Shown one piece after another: positions 10,545-21,739 of a stretch of DNA of 64,000 nucleotides. Position 1 is the stretch's first letter. Each line of letters opens with the position of its first letter. Below the pieces are notes generated by a model that was not told the origin of the DNA, did not search any database, and worked only from the letters and a program-made list of their open reading frames with translations. The position numbers and the translations under genes are program-made. Source of the DNA: Nematopogon swammerdamellus (Eukaryota > Arthropoda > Insecta > Lepidoptera > Adelidae); NCBI GenBank assembly GCA_946902875.1, contig OX336350.1, forward strand, positions 21,380,048-21,444,047. Reading direction: 5' to 3'.

Positions 10545-10592
10545 CCGCCAAGTGCGAGTCGGACTTGCGCACCGAGGGTTCCGTATCACCAC
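10545..10592 (+). repeat. GGCCAAG repeat, head fragment
   Basis: Contains CCGCCAAGTGCGAGTCGGAC and CACCGAGGGTTCCGTATC, then leaves the consensus. It faces the larger copy that starts 84 bp away. Confidence 0.7.
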
Positions 10593-10675
10593 ACAATCTA
10601 TTTGTATTGTATAATATGTGTTTTTTTTTCATTCAGTTCAGGATTCTTACCGCGAGTCCGACTCACATAGGGTCG

Positions 10676-10939
10676 GTTTTTAGGGTTCCGTATCCCGTAC
10701 GGGACCCATTACTAAGCTTACTCCGTCTGTCTGTCTGTCTGTCTGTAAAAAATTCACGTGGGTTCCCATAGAAGAAACTAAAAAGTGTATGCACGCCTTC
10801 TAACGAAAAGAGTATGAAGCATTTTAACTAATATGAAGCATTTCATAAAACACGCCATAGATGGCGTGAGTGGCGCTGACCATGACATGGCGATAGGGAA
10901 CCCTCGGTGCGCGAGTTCGACTCGCACTTGGCCGCTTTT
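10676..10939 (-). mobile_element. GGCCAAG repeat with internal deletion
   Basis: The minus-strand copy has intact ends (TTTTTAGGGTTCCGTATC on the left and CTCGCACTTGGCCG on the right of the plus strand). A GTCT run at 10725-10746 joins directly to AAAAATTCACGTGGG. It lacks the block of about 110 bp that normally holds the CGGGCTACCTATTA motif. Confidence 0.8.
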
Positions 10940-12043
10940 CTTCGTGTGTTTCTGACACAACTTGGCAGACAGGATGCAGTGTGTAGCCTGCGGTAAGTAA
11001 CCGCTCCGATTGAACATCTTGTTAAAAATACCCCAAAAATGTTAACCGATTATAACTTTTCTCATTATTTGTTCCGAAGAACTTTGCGTAGTTTCTACTT
11101 TCTGTCTTTCCTAATGACTCGGGGCTGCGTTTTTTCGGAAAGTATTGTTTATGAAAATATCTTTTTTTATTTCGATTGCGGAGGAGCATTCAAGTTTAAG
11201 TCGGCTTCCAACTTGCTCCGTCATATTCAGATTTGTTGGCGGAGTATCTGTATACTTATATATCGGCTACTTGCGCACTGGACGATAACGGCACGGCAAC
11301 GAACACGGCACGACCGCGGTACGGCAGCAGTGACAACGTATAACGGACCGTCTTGAGGTCTCAGTGCGGAGAATGGCCCACCCGCCTTCCCAAGAGGCTG
11401 GGCAGCAAACAACAACAACAACAACAACGGCAGCAGTGGATGCAAAAATTAATGAAATGCCTTGACGGCATGTCGTTTTACTGACGCCGCCGCGCCGGCG
11501 GCGGCGAGTGCGAAGGCTGTTCATGTATTTTCTGCATTTTGTCAGGCCTCACGTACTCTATGTACTTGCGCGCGCTAACTACCTACCGCCCGACGGGCCG
11601 CCGGCGGTCTATTTCAGTGGATTCGTCAGCCTCGCGAAGTATACATAGACGCTCGCCCACGCAACTGCGCTCAGCTGCAAAGCAATAACCACTTTACACT
11701 CGATCGTTAAGGTACATTTTCGCACGCAGCGATTGGCGACGTGAAACAGTAGGCTATTAGAGCCCGAAGGTAGGAACATTTTCTATGGATGGATTTATGT
11801 GTTACGAAGTAACTATTAAGTAATCTGTGATTTTGTCTCCACTGATATCGCGCCGTGGTCGATGCCGTGTCGCTATCGTGTAATGTGCAAGCGGCCGTTT
11901 GCAGTTAAAACAATATGGAAAGTTAGTTTGGAAAGACGAAGTTTTGATAGAATTTCCGAATGCAAAGTAGAAGATAGCGATTGCGCTTTTGTTAATGTTG
12001 TTTTGTGAAGTACATAGGTAGGCTAATGTGCATAATTTAGATT
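10940..12043. other. No recognised gene; CpG-rich part 11270-11680
   Basis: The centre is CG-rich with an AAC trinucleotide run at 11408-11428 and GCC/GGC runs at 11485-11506. Open stretches on both strands across 11039-11524 do not look like proteins. It may be low-copy host DNA, perhaps regulatory, but nothing decisive is visible. Confidence 0.35.
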
Positions 12044-12414
12044 GTCAGCCTCGGTAGCTCAGTGGTGCGGTCGGTCGACTGCTTGTTAAGCGGTCAGTCC
12101 TTGGATGGGTGAACACTCAACCGTTGGAGGCTGACCGTGGTTCGGACTCCACGTAAAACTGTAGGTCCCTTCCCTTCTTACCTTACTATAGGTGGTAGGG
12201 TTTATCCCGACCGTGTTGTTACCACTGCACTGAATGAAACGTCGCGTCGGTCGAAACGGCTATGTAAATGGTTCGTGTTTTCCGTCCAGTTCAGTGTAGT
12301 CGACATGAAATGATGGGAAGCACTGAACATGGCACCTAGTTCACCCGGTGTTATGGGCTGACATAACGGATGTTGTAGGTGATGTAGTCCACCGTGTCAT
12401 TTTCCATAAAAAAA
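12044..12414 (+). mobile_element. SINE, body H with head B, full 3' tail
   Basis: Head B has the A box GGTAGCTCAGTGG, an abridged 5S-like part (GGTCAGTCCTTGGATGGGTG) and a B box GGTTCGGACTCC. Body H is complete through TTGTAGGTGATGTAG and TTTCCATAAAAAAA. It is 371 bp, longer than the other plus-strand head-B copies at 6531 and 7300, because its tail is intact. Confidence 0.85.
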
Positions 12415-12661
12415 TATTGTTTTTATTGTTATAATATTCGTATCTCGAAAACTTTCTGACCAAGGATACGAACATCATACCATCACGCTTTATCTAGACA
12501 ATCGGTGTAAGCAGAGTAATCGGCGCTGCAAGAATCGGGTACATTGCAACATAAATATTGCGGAAAATGTGTAACGACGCCCCGACCGACCTACACGCCG
12601 CGGCCGTTCTCATTCTATGTTCGCTTATAAATCTAGAACTACTCAATCGATTCGCATAAGG
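12415..12661. other. No recognised feature
   Basis: Spacer between two SINEs in opposite orientation. The stretch near 12615-12660 (CTAGAACTACTCAATCGATT) resembles older repeat DNA, but no second copy is evident in the window. Confidence 0.3.
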
Positions 12662-12994
12662 TTTTTTTTTATTTTTTTATTTTATGGAAACTGACACGGT
12701 TGGCTACATCACCTACAACATCCGTGATGTCAGCCCATAACACCGGGTGAACTTGGTGCCACGTCAGTGCTTCCCTTCGGTCATGCCGGCTACACTGAAC
12801 TGGACGGAAAACACAAACTATTTACATAGCCGTTTCGACCGACCTTTAATTCAGTGCCGTGGTATCAACCCGGGCGGGTTAAACCCTACCACCTAGTAAT
12901 ATAAGAAGGGAGTCATATCCCTTAGTCGCCTTTTACTACATACACGGGGAGAGATGCAGTGGGGCTATTCTTTTAAAGTACCGACCCCACACGG
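12662..12994 (-). mobile_element. SINE, body H with head A
   Basis: Complete minus-strand copy with a poly-A tail at 12662-12690, body H and head A ending at the ACCGTGTGGGG start near 12985. It nearly abuts the GC-rich inverted-repeat element at 13021. Confidence 0.85.
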
Positions 12995-13020
12995 TACAAA
13001 ATGTTATTTTCGGGCACATC

Positions 13021-13240
13021 TAAAGGCCGCTGCATACGTAGCGGGGTGCCGGCGGGGCGGGGGCGGGGCGAGCTTTTCTGCAGGATCCTCAGGATCTAGT
13101 GTAAGCACGTGTTTATACGCGGCGGGGCGGGAGCGGAGCGGCGGCGGAGCGGGAGCGGGATATCATATATTCTTATGGAGAATATTTCCCCGCCCCGCCC
13201 CCGCCCCGCAGGCGCCCCGCTACGTATGCAGCGGCCTTAA
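13021..13240. mobile_element. GC-rich MITE with ~50-bp terminal inverted repeats
   Basis: The left end reads AAGGCCGCTGCATACGTAGC and continues into GCGGGGCGGGGGCGGGGCG. The right end is its near-exact inverse, finishing GCAGCGGCCTT. The arms are about 48-50 bp with one or two mismatches. The core has GGAGCGG repeats and ATATCATATATTC. It is non-coding and could fold into a very stable hairpin. Confidence 0.75.
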
Positions 13241-14695
13241 GGATGATTATAGGATGTATGTGCGACCAGGAAACGAAACCGCGGGAACAGCTAGTTACTA
13301 CCACCACGTTTAGAAAAGTATTTAGACAAGATAACTATCAAGCATCAAACAAGGCACGAAGACAGTGCCGTAGTGAGAGACGGCTAGCCTCTCGCCCTTT
13401 AGCACGGTCTCTAACGAATAAAAGAAATTAAACACAAATATTGGATTAAAACCAATCATATTAGGTAAGGCGGCGGCGGCGGCGGTCAAAACAAAGTTGT
13501 CTCTCCTGTCCAGTGTGAGCAAACAGCTCGAGGTACTCAATACATCACAATGAGTCGGATTTCAGGCTCAACAAGTGCCGCGAGGGCCGCGGGGGCGGAT
13601 GACGTCACGCCGCCACCGCGCCGCCCGCTCTCGTCGCTCCGAGCGCGGCGCGGGGCGGGCGGGCCTGTAGAACGAGCACACAACGAACATACTAAACTCT
13701 TACATGCGTTACATAATAGCTTACACCATCGAGAATGCTTATACCATTGTCTTACATAACCAACGCAACGTATGGAGAATTTAGTGTAATATTTTAGTTG
13801 ACTCTGCATTATATTACATAATTTCACGCCTATTTATCAATGGTAGATACAACGGATCTCAACGGAAAGATAATACCAGAGACTCATTTTTAACTAGGTA
13901 CCCCATTATGAGACTTATGTAGATTTAACTTCGTTAGAGTGTAGTCCTGCCGAGTGATTTAATAACTCAATTAATTTGGTAGCTGGTGGTGGGAGGAAGT
14001 GCGGGGGAGGCGGCGGGGGCTCTAACGAGACGCTACAGTTTAAACCCCGATCCGGCGAGCCACGCAAACTAAGTCCCAGCTAACTTTGGGGCTTTGTGTT
14101 ATCTCCCGCTAAATAAATCAAATCAAATCCACTTAAGGCGGGAATAAGACTCAAAAGGTCAACTTTAAACGAAATTATTGAGCTATTGGTAAAGATAACA
14201 AATCTGTAAAAAATATGTGTTATGTATTGATCTTTAATTAACAAACATAGCGAAAAACAATATATTTTACTACTTTGGAAAGGTCTTAAATAAATCTCCA
14301 AAAAATAACGAAAAGTACGAAAATTGTACTTTCAAGTTAAATTATCTTAAGAAACATCAATTGTTTCAATACAAGACCCTCATAGAAATATAGATAATAT
14401 TTTTCCCTACAATCATAGCGAAAAAAATATATTGTTTAACATCTTTCCAACACGTGAAATTTAATAAATAGTGTGATTTTCGCGCAAACGTTCTTCGTCG
14501 GCGCGACGTATCAGCCACCGCACGAGTAGAACGAATCTCGCACCTATTACATCTGCATACGATTCGTATTTCAATCATCAGTGCTCGGGTAGCACGGTTT
14601 GAGTCTTATTTCCGCCTTAAAGTGGAAACTAGCGTTAAATGACGAGCAGGCGAGGAATTACATCACTCACATGATTTATTTATTCGTTTCGGGGG
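13241..14695. other. No gene; Helitron 3' end fragment and CpG patch
   Basis: A Helitron-like 3' terminus, CCGCGGGAACAGCTAGTT, lies at about 13278-13296. A CpG-rich patch spans 13570-13680. The rest is AT-rich DNA without repeats I can place. Open stretches at 13537-13827 overlap on both strands and look fortuitous. Confidence 0.4.
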
Positions 14696-14697
14696 TT

Positions 14698-14745
14698 TTT
14701 ACTGTACCGGATACGGAACCCTACTACTAAGCCTACGATTTTATT
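14698..14745 (+). repeat. GGCCAAG repeat, terminal fragment
   Basis: GTACCGGATACGGAACCCTA is followed by CTACTAAGCCTACG, which is the inner side of the other orientation. This small chimeric piece lies just upstream of a longer copy. Confidence 0.5.
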
Positions 14746-14765
14746 TGGCTTTTACCGCATAACGA

Positions 14766-16064
14766 TTTGTTAAAATGCTTCATATTCTTTTCGGTAGATG
14801 GCGCGCATACACTTTTTAGTTTCTTCTATGGGAACCCCGTGATTTTTTTACGTTTTATTATTTTTTATTTCTTTATTTTCACGTTTTTTCAGCATACAGG
14901 TACATACATATTTATATTAATTTTATATAATTATAAAATAAAATAGCTATACAAAATTAATAAAAACAGAGAAAAACAAAAAAAACGGTATTCTCGCCGG
15001 CGGCGGGAGGCGGACCTCCAAGCACGCCGGCGGGTGCAGGCCGTGGCTACGGAGTTCTCCGAGACGACGCGAGACTAAGCTTCGAGCGGTAGGTGGTGGT
15101 ACTAGACACGTAGGCCACCACCACCCCCATCTCGGAGAGCTCCGTATCCACCGGCTGCAGGGCGACGACACGCAGTCCTTTCATGGATCTTGATCCTCGT
15201 GCGTGCGCCGCCGTTGCGCACCGTACCGCCACGCCGGTAGCGGGGGCTGTAGTCAGAGCACGGAGCCCCGATAGCCCCAAGCAGGCCGGTTAATGTGGCG
15301 GACATCGTCGTCCCGTCGTAGGTCTTGTGGCGGGAGCGCGATGTTGTTCGTCGTCGTCGCCGGCAGATGTCGGTGATGCAGCGGCGAACCTTGGTGGTGG
15401 GTGTGCGCTGTCGTGGAAGAAGTGGCAGGTAAGCGAAACACAGGTACACGTCAACGTCGTCGTCGGTGTAAACGAGGATGGCGGCGTAATCGTGCGGGGC
15501 GACGGCGCGCTGCTGGCGCGGCAGACTCCACGCAAGCTGCGGTGCGCCCTCACCGCGCCCTCCTCTGGCCCGGGGCGGCGACGCCGGTCGTGTCCCTGTC
15601 TTCTGCCGTGCTGTCTTTGACAAGCATCACCATGTTCCGGGATTGCCGAGCGGCGGCGCTGGTGGTGGTCGCATGGTATTGCACACCATGCGAGGTGCTG
15701 CGCCGGTGGTGGCGGGGCCGCGCAAACACGCGAACTCGGCTTCTTCGTCCTCAAAACTCGGTTTTAAATTTTTTTCATTTTGGAGGAAAAAAATTTGCGA
15801 CTTGTCACTTTGACAGCTTTTTCTTTTTTTTTTTTTTTTTTTTTTATTATTTTTAGTTTTGTCCCGGTTCATCTTCAGACCCACCTTCATCGACGCTGTA
15901 TAGAGGTCTTTCAGCATCAATAACACATATTCTGTGAAAATTTCAACGGGCTACCTATTACGGTTCAAGAGATGCAGCCCTCGGACAGACAGACGGACAG
16001 ACAGACAGACAGACGGCGGCGTAGGCTTGGTAATAGGGTCCCGTACCGGATACGGACCCTAAAA
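14766..16064 (+). mobile_element. GGCCAAG repeat split by a ~1-kb insertion
   Basis: The left part, 14766-14876, runs from AAAATGCTTCATATT through GATGGCGCGCATACAC to TTCTATGGGAACCCCGTG. The right part, 15919-16064, resumes at ATAACACATATTCTGTGAAA and ends TACGGACCCTAAAAAA. Between them about 25 bp of consensus is missing and about 1.04 kb of foreign DNA is present. Confidence 0.75.
14877..15918 (-). mobile_element. Composite insertion with RTE-like reverse-transcriptase scrap
   Basis: On the minus strand the first bases encode LKDLYTASMKVGLKMNRDKT, which matches the region just after the catalytic core of RTE-type LINE reverse transcriptases. A 20-base A tract follows, then a GC-rich block (15000-15760) of unknown origin, then AT-rich DNA. 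The GC-rich block has overlapping open frames on both strands rich in Arg, Pro and Ala; I do not recognise any as a protein. The GC content is unlike its surroundings. Confidence 0.5.
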
Positions 16065-16326
16065 AAGTTAAGTTGACATCACCACAGTTAAGGTGTGTCG
16101 TGTGTGCGTACACTAGTAATCAGTGCTGTGCATATTAGAATGAAAATAATGTTGTTTAAGTTAATTTAAGTCAGGACTTAAGTCGCACCGCATTATAATA
16201 ATACTAACACTAAAGATTATTCAATCGATAAATGTCGATAGTATTTTTATCAACTTCAATCACTAGTTGTGTGAAGCGTGCAACCCTCTAATGTCAGTCA
16301 AACGTCAATTTCCTCTGTCTTACAAA
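16065..16326. other. Spacer, no feature
   Basis: AT-rich DNA between two elements, with no repeat or coding signal seen. Confidence 0.35.
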
Positions 16327-17399
16327 AAATTCACAAATTTCGTGCCTTACACGACTATCGAGCACATTGAAAATGAATCTACGGAATTCGAAAAAATATT
16401 GTCGCTGAGCGACACGAAAAAGTCGAGATAAGGAAAAGGTTAGTTGGGTTCTGATGATGGAGCCGGAAGGAAGCCATGGGAACTCCTAAACCATACATGA
16501 TAAACCCATCGTTTTGGGCTCGTTGGATTTGTCTTCGCAAGTACCTACTTTAGTCATATGTTATTTCCAGGGTCCTGATGATGGAGCCGGAAGGAAGCCA
16601 TAGGACTCCTAAACTACACATGATAAATCCACCATATTTGGGCTCGTTGGATATAGCAATATAGGATAGGTTAGAAGATGCGCATGCGCATCTTCTAACC
16701 TGACCTATATTCTTATCTTCTATATCCTTATATTATATTTTTATATTCAATATTTATTAATTTGTTACTTTAGTTAGAAATAATGTCAAGCTTATCTATT
16801 TTTTTCTGTCAAAATTTTAGTTTACATTTTTTAAGCTCCTTGTGTTTTTGAAAAATAATAAAAAATATATAAATGTAATATTTTTTTTTATTTTGTTGAA
16901 TTCATTTTCAATGCGACGCATCTTCTAACCTAACCTATATTCCTATATTCCTATATCCAACGAGCCCAAATATGGTGGATTTATCATGTGTAGTTTAGGA
17001 GTTCCTATGGCTTCCTTCCGGCTCCATCATCAGGACCCTGGAAATAACATCTGACTAGAGCACTTGCGAAGACAAATCCAACGAGCCCAAACACGATGGT
17101 CTTATCATGTGTAGTTTAGGAGTTCCTATGGCTTCCTTCCGGCTCCATCATCGGGACCCTGGAAATAACATATAACTAGAGCACGTGCGAAGACAAATCC
17201 AACGAGCCCAAACACGATGGTCTTATCATATGTAGTTTAGGAGTTCCTATGGCTTCCTTCCGGCTCCATCATCAGACCCCAACTAACCTTTTCCTTATCC
17301 CGACTTTCTCGTGTCGCTCAGCGACCATATTTTTTCGAATTCCGTAGATTCATTTCCAATGTGCTCGATAGTCGTGTGAGGCACGAAATCTGTGAATTT
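16327..17399. mobile_element. Foldback element with long inverted arms (1.07 kb)
   Basis: Both ends carry the same sequence inverted: AAATTCACAAATTTCGTGCC on the left and GGCACGAAATCTGTGAATTT on the right. The arms continue through TCGATAGTCGTGT, GAATTCCGTAGATTC and GTCGCTGAGCGACAC. Each arm holds a repeated unit with TGATGGAGCCGGAAGGAAGC: two units in the left arm and three in the right. The centre contains a 34-bp perfect palindrome at 16668-16701. A partial copy is at about 62836-63475 and a one-unit fragment at 33850-33955. No open frame is present. Confidence 0.85.
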
Positions 17400-18785
17400 A
17401 TTTTTTCAAAAAGGTTGAGCTACAGGGCAAACCGTTAACCCGAACGTCTTTGTTTTAGACTCAAATTGTAGCTGACTAAATTGTCCAGAGGAGTTTTTCT
17501 CAAATTTTTGATATCATTCTGCGTTTCCAAAATATCGAGCGCCAAAATCAAAAATTCGGAAAAAATTGCATTTTTTTTCACTATTTCGGCCATAACTCTT
17601 TTTTTTACTTTCTTTTAATTCTTTAAATAATTCTTTTTGGACCTTACAGCGCTCATCAATACGCGTCTTTTGGGTCTTTTTTGAATATCATATCTTCACA
17701 ACTCTCCGAGATAATATAAGGGGATCGCACTTTTTCGTGAAATCGGGGCCTATACTGGAACGAACCAAAAGACATTTTCAATGTCAAAAATATGGATTAT
17801 ACATAGAAAGACACTCTACAATTTTGTTATGTCGGATTTTTGGCAAGCTGAGCTATCAATCGCGTCTCTAGAGTTTCCGGCTTTGTACACACAGTGTAGG
17901 TCTATGGGTCTGTAGGCCACAGAGCAAAATGTACAGCGCGTGCTGGAGAAGGCGGCCGCCAATCGCTGTTCTGTCGTAAACTACAACAACAATGGCAGCT
18001 CAACTGTGTTTCTCTTTTCATGCACCCTACTGTTTTTCTTTGAAATTGTGTGAAATAATGAGTTTCTATTCTAATCTGTTCTACTCTTCAATTATTTTTG
18101 AAGTTAACAACTTTTATTTTGTTCCAGGTAAGATTGCATTGAATCATTTCGTCAAAACGAAGGCGTCTGAAAAATCATAAGTAAGTTTTACGTCAGCAAA
18201 CTAATAAAATAAATCAACGGTTTAAACTTGCACAATCACTAACGCAGCTCTACCAGTGCGACTAGATTCTACAAATGCAAGGTATGTTATGCTATACAGA
18301 CTTCAATTTCCAGACAGACACTTGTGGATAAGTACCGGTAGGGCGGAGGGGGAGCGTGGAGGGGTGGAGGGGGAGCGTGGAGGGGAGGGCGGCGCGCTCG
18401 GCGTCTCCGGCGAAGCCTCTCTGTCTCAGCGCCGTCGTTAGTTCGTTCCATTAGCTCAATTTAAAAATCTCTCTTCGCCGCCACTCGTCAGGGTTCCGGC
18501 GCACTTACACGCTTTAGTGACGAATGCTGAACAGTGGCAGCGTTCGCGTGCAGCCAGTGTAGTCAGTCGAGTGGCGAATCATTTCACATGATGGCGACAT
18601 TTTGTGCGATGAAATGAAAAATTATATTATCTTTGAAGTTATAATTCTGTGGGCGCGCTATGAAAATGGGGAGTGCACTGAGAAAAATCGTCACGTCAGA
18701 TCGTCATCGTCACCGCATGCAAATTATTTTTATTTACCTACTTAGGTATTGGCTATATCTAGAAAGGCTATACCTATACCTAGGA
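17400..18785. other. No recognised gene
   Basis: Contains a CCAAAATCAAAAATTCGG-type low-complexity stretch near 17550 and G-rich GGAGGG runs at 18340-18400. An open stretch at 17992-18180 is AT-rich and not protein-like. A CpG-richer patch spans about 18390-18560. Confidence 0.35.
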
Positions 18786-18855
18786 CGCCTCGCGACATTA
18801 AGCTCGCCTGTTGTGCCTAATTTGTATAAATTTGTGTTCAATAAAGAATATATAC
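18786..18855 (+). repeat. LINE 3' end fragment
   Basis: GCCTCGCGACATTAAGCTCG through TGTGTTCAATAAAGAATATA. The same 3' terminal sequence occurs at 24068-24145. It is a 5'-truncated tail of a non-LTR retrotransposon. Confidence 0.7.
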
Positions 18856-20689
18856 ATAGCTACACACATATTGTGAGGTGCTGCCTGATGCATAAACAGA
18901 GGAGACAGAGGTGAGAAGGGGGAGGGGGGGGGGGGGGCAAAAGGAGTGAAGGGGGAGATGCGAGAGAGATGCGTGAAAGGGGGTATGAGGAAAGAGGACG
19001 GGGGAAGTATAACTTCTATATAACAACGCCACGAACTCGAGCTCCAACTGTACATGCAAAATGGGAAGTGATAGAAGTACCGGCGCGCACGGAGCTGTAC
19101 TTGGGTCCAGGAAAGTGTCCTTTGAACTCCCCAAGTACTGTAATGAGGGTGTACCGACTCCACTGTCCGTCTCCCGCCGCCGCCGCGCCCTCGACTGGTA
19201 TACGCCAACCACTCTTCCTTGACACGACCGTTCGACAAGTGCACTATACTTGCTATAAGATTTTTTTGTTTTTTTTTTTATAAAGATAGAAAGAATACTC
19301 TACATGCAACAACATTTTTAATTAATTTTCTTTTCAAAATCATAACATTAAATTCATTTGTCACAGTATTTATTAGATAAAATTAAATTTAGATGTCCAA
19401 TCAGAAACACACGTTCTACTGACACATTCTCATTGTACAGAAGTCATTGTAATTATAGCGAGCACAGATTAATAAATCGAAGCTGTAAGACATATAATGA
19501 TTTGTTCTGCAGTGTCAACATTTTTAACACTAGTTTAATCAATTCAAAAAACTCTGTTATAATATAATACCATAGGTAATTGGACTCGCTTTCTCAATTT
19601 TCTAAACCGCAATGTTTTTCTTTTAGTTTTTTTTTCGTTTATTTATAACAATTCAATAAATATTTTTTCCTTTATTTTCCCAATTTAAACAAATGTATGC
19701 ATGAAATGCATACATTTATTTATATATATATATATTATCTATAAGTTTTGTTGATATTATTTTGTAGAAACTTTACTGGTTTAGGTGTTAGACTAGAGTT
19801 AATTTTTTATGTATTAATATTGTAACTGTTTCTAAGTTTAAAATAAATAAAAACAAACATACTTACATTTATACAATGTATATAATAACTACGAGAAGAA
19901 CAGATAGGTAATGCATTTCAGACAGTCCAGGACACGCCAATTCACAACGGGTGAGGTCAACATCATATACAGGTACATTTTGTCTCAACAGCTTGTGCGT
20001 TCGTTTTTTTTATTCATTTAGTCCGGGGTCCGTACTCGCGGGAGTTTCGCATTTTTTAATCAAAAGGAGCGCCGCAAGAGGTTGACCTTGCGAGAGAAAG
20101 AATTCAGACTTTTGTACGATTCACTGACGCCGAATGAAGGCGTAGAACAGTTGGATATTTTCGGAGCTTTCATCTTTCACAGGTACGAGTAATTTGTTTA
20201 GGCATCAGAGCGACACAATAGCTATAGAGCGCGCTTTTCGGAGTATGAACAGTAAGCACTGGTATGAATACGTCGCATCGTAAAAATGGTTTGTCTTACA
20301 AAAGATGTGAATGAACGTGCTATTATTATAATATTTATAGGTAGTACGCGACATAAAAAAAATCATGGACAAACATGTTTTGTATCCTTTCAAAACGCAT
20401 TTTTTCCTTTTATCATTGCAATAAAAGACGACCTTGTCCTTCAGCTTTAATCTACTTCACTAACAATGTGTAGGTACTTTATTTGGGAAATACAATGTTT
20501 TATCCTTTTCATTTTAAAATAGTACCTATTGGGATCTGTTCCGAAGAAGGCAGCACATGCGAGCTCTATAGCTATTATTGCTCTGAGGTACTTTGAATAG
20601 CATTTCTTGTGCTGCTAAGTTGATTTGAAATAATTTAAATAATTAGAATTTTGTAAAGTACAATTATTATTAAATGTTATATTACATTA
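18856..20689. other. No gene; G-tract and AT-rich DNA
   Basis: A pure G run of about 15 at 18922-18937 lies in a purine-rich stretch 18898-18970, with an (AT)n stretch at 19720-19735. Open stretches at 18798-19283 overlap on both strands in several frames and are not convincing. I see no repeat partner for most of 19300-20690. Confidence 0.35.
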
Positions 20690-21196
20690 TAGCTCATAAA
20701 TATTAATTTATTTAATAAATAACAAAAAAGTAATACTAATAACTAAAGAAATAAACCTACCTAACAAACATTAAAATAACTATCAAAAGGGGCATTTTCA
20801 AATGTTCCTAGAACACTTGCTGCATTACCCCGCTGGATGGCAAGGCTTACCCTTTGAATGAAGTAGGCCCTTGATTGCGGGACGCCAGTTGCGTCCACCA
20901 GCAGAGGCCCAAGCCTCTTCAAGAAGCTTTTGGCTTCACTGCTCCACGGACCGAGGGTTTCAACCGCAAACGCAACAAATTCGAAATCTTGAATAATATT
21001 TGAATATTTGTTGCGTTTGAGGCTCTCGGCTCCGGCCGCGGCCGCGCCAGCCGCTCTTGAAGAGGCCCGAACGTGACTTGGAGCCAATGTGTCGACACAA
21101 GTGGCGTCCCACATCAATGACCTACCCTTAGCCCATGGCACCAGGGTGATACCATCGGGCCTCTTGCCATCCAGCCGGGAATAACCGCAAGGAATT
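20690..21196 (-). mobile_element. Endonuclease-like transposon 3' fragment
   Basis: This is the better-preserved partner of 9556-10045. Both copies begin at the same point (CCTYGCGGTTATTCC) and share the 3' non-coding end. They may derive from one short family or from one source truncated at the same place. Confidence 0.7.
20761..21141 (-). CDS. Open frame of a transposon-associated endonuclease-like domain
   Basis: The 126-codon frame is also open upstream to about 21195, where it reads KRPDGITLVPW; the internal Met is therefore probably not the true start. Recognisable blocks are GRSLMWDATCVDTLAPSHV (residues 6-24), ETLGPW (61-66) and QRGNAASVLG (103-112). I recall similar blocks at the C-terminus of many unannotated transposon proteins in animals. 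The PDG...WDAT spacing resembles a PD-(D/E)XK restriction-like nuclease core, but that assignment is inference. The stop is followed by AT-rich 3' sequence shared with the second copy. A third remnant is at 45975-46148. Confidence 0.6.
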   Translation of the reverse strand: MPWAKGRSLMWDATCVDTLAPSHVRASSRAAGAAAAGAESLKRNKYSNIIQDFEFVAFAVETLGPWSSEAKSFLKRLGPLLVDATGVPQSRAYFIQRVSLAIQRGNAASVLGTFENAPFDSYFNVC

Positions 21197-21739
21197 ATCT
21201 GAGGCTTTTGTTACACATCTTCCAACGTTGATCGGTAATAGTTATTGTGAAATGAAACAAAGAAAATAATCCACAAAGTATATTCAAACAATTTTTTAAG
21301 TCTAAAATTGTAGCATATTTTATTAAAATGTCGCAATGTCATAATGATAAGGAAATCAGGCCAGAAGCGGTCCAACCGGTGTTATTAATTAGGAACGTAG
21401 GCGGGATCTTTACCATTTCGGTTTAATTTAAATTTAATTTTCACCTTTCATTACTTAGCAATTATCACCTACTTACTTTCCCTTGACGCTCCCGCCTCCT
21501 CCGCCATATCTCTCTTCATAGCGGAGGCTACATCCGGTATGGCACGGGTCCTCCGTAATCCCTGTGATCCCGGTAATTTGATTTACTGGACTCGGGCGTC
21601 CGGGATTTACGTTTCCAAATCCGGGATTCAATGCGAATATAGATATCCTAGCACGGCCAGATGTGGTATCCGCGCTTAGCGCTTGTGAGGCCACAGCTGG
21701 CCATAAGGCGGAGGATGTTCGGCATCTTTGCGTGTTCTT
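21197..21739. other. No recognised feature
   Basis: An open minus-strand stretch at 21473-21694 is rich in Gly and Pro. I do not recognise it and it has no partner in the window. Confidence 0.3.

Noticed and set aside
13570..13680. Promoter of a host gene in CpG-rich DNA
   Set aside because: Composition alone; no core promoter element, transcript evidence or following exon can be seen.
15102..15856. Long overlapping open frames on both strands as a host gene
   Set aside because: They arise from high GC content, overlap in up to four frames, have Arg/Pro/Ala-rich composition and lie inside an insertion in a repeat.
16910..16950. Insect telomere-type CCTAA repeats
   Set aside because: Only two partial units occur (TAACCTAACC) and they belong to the foldback element.
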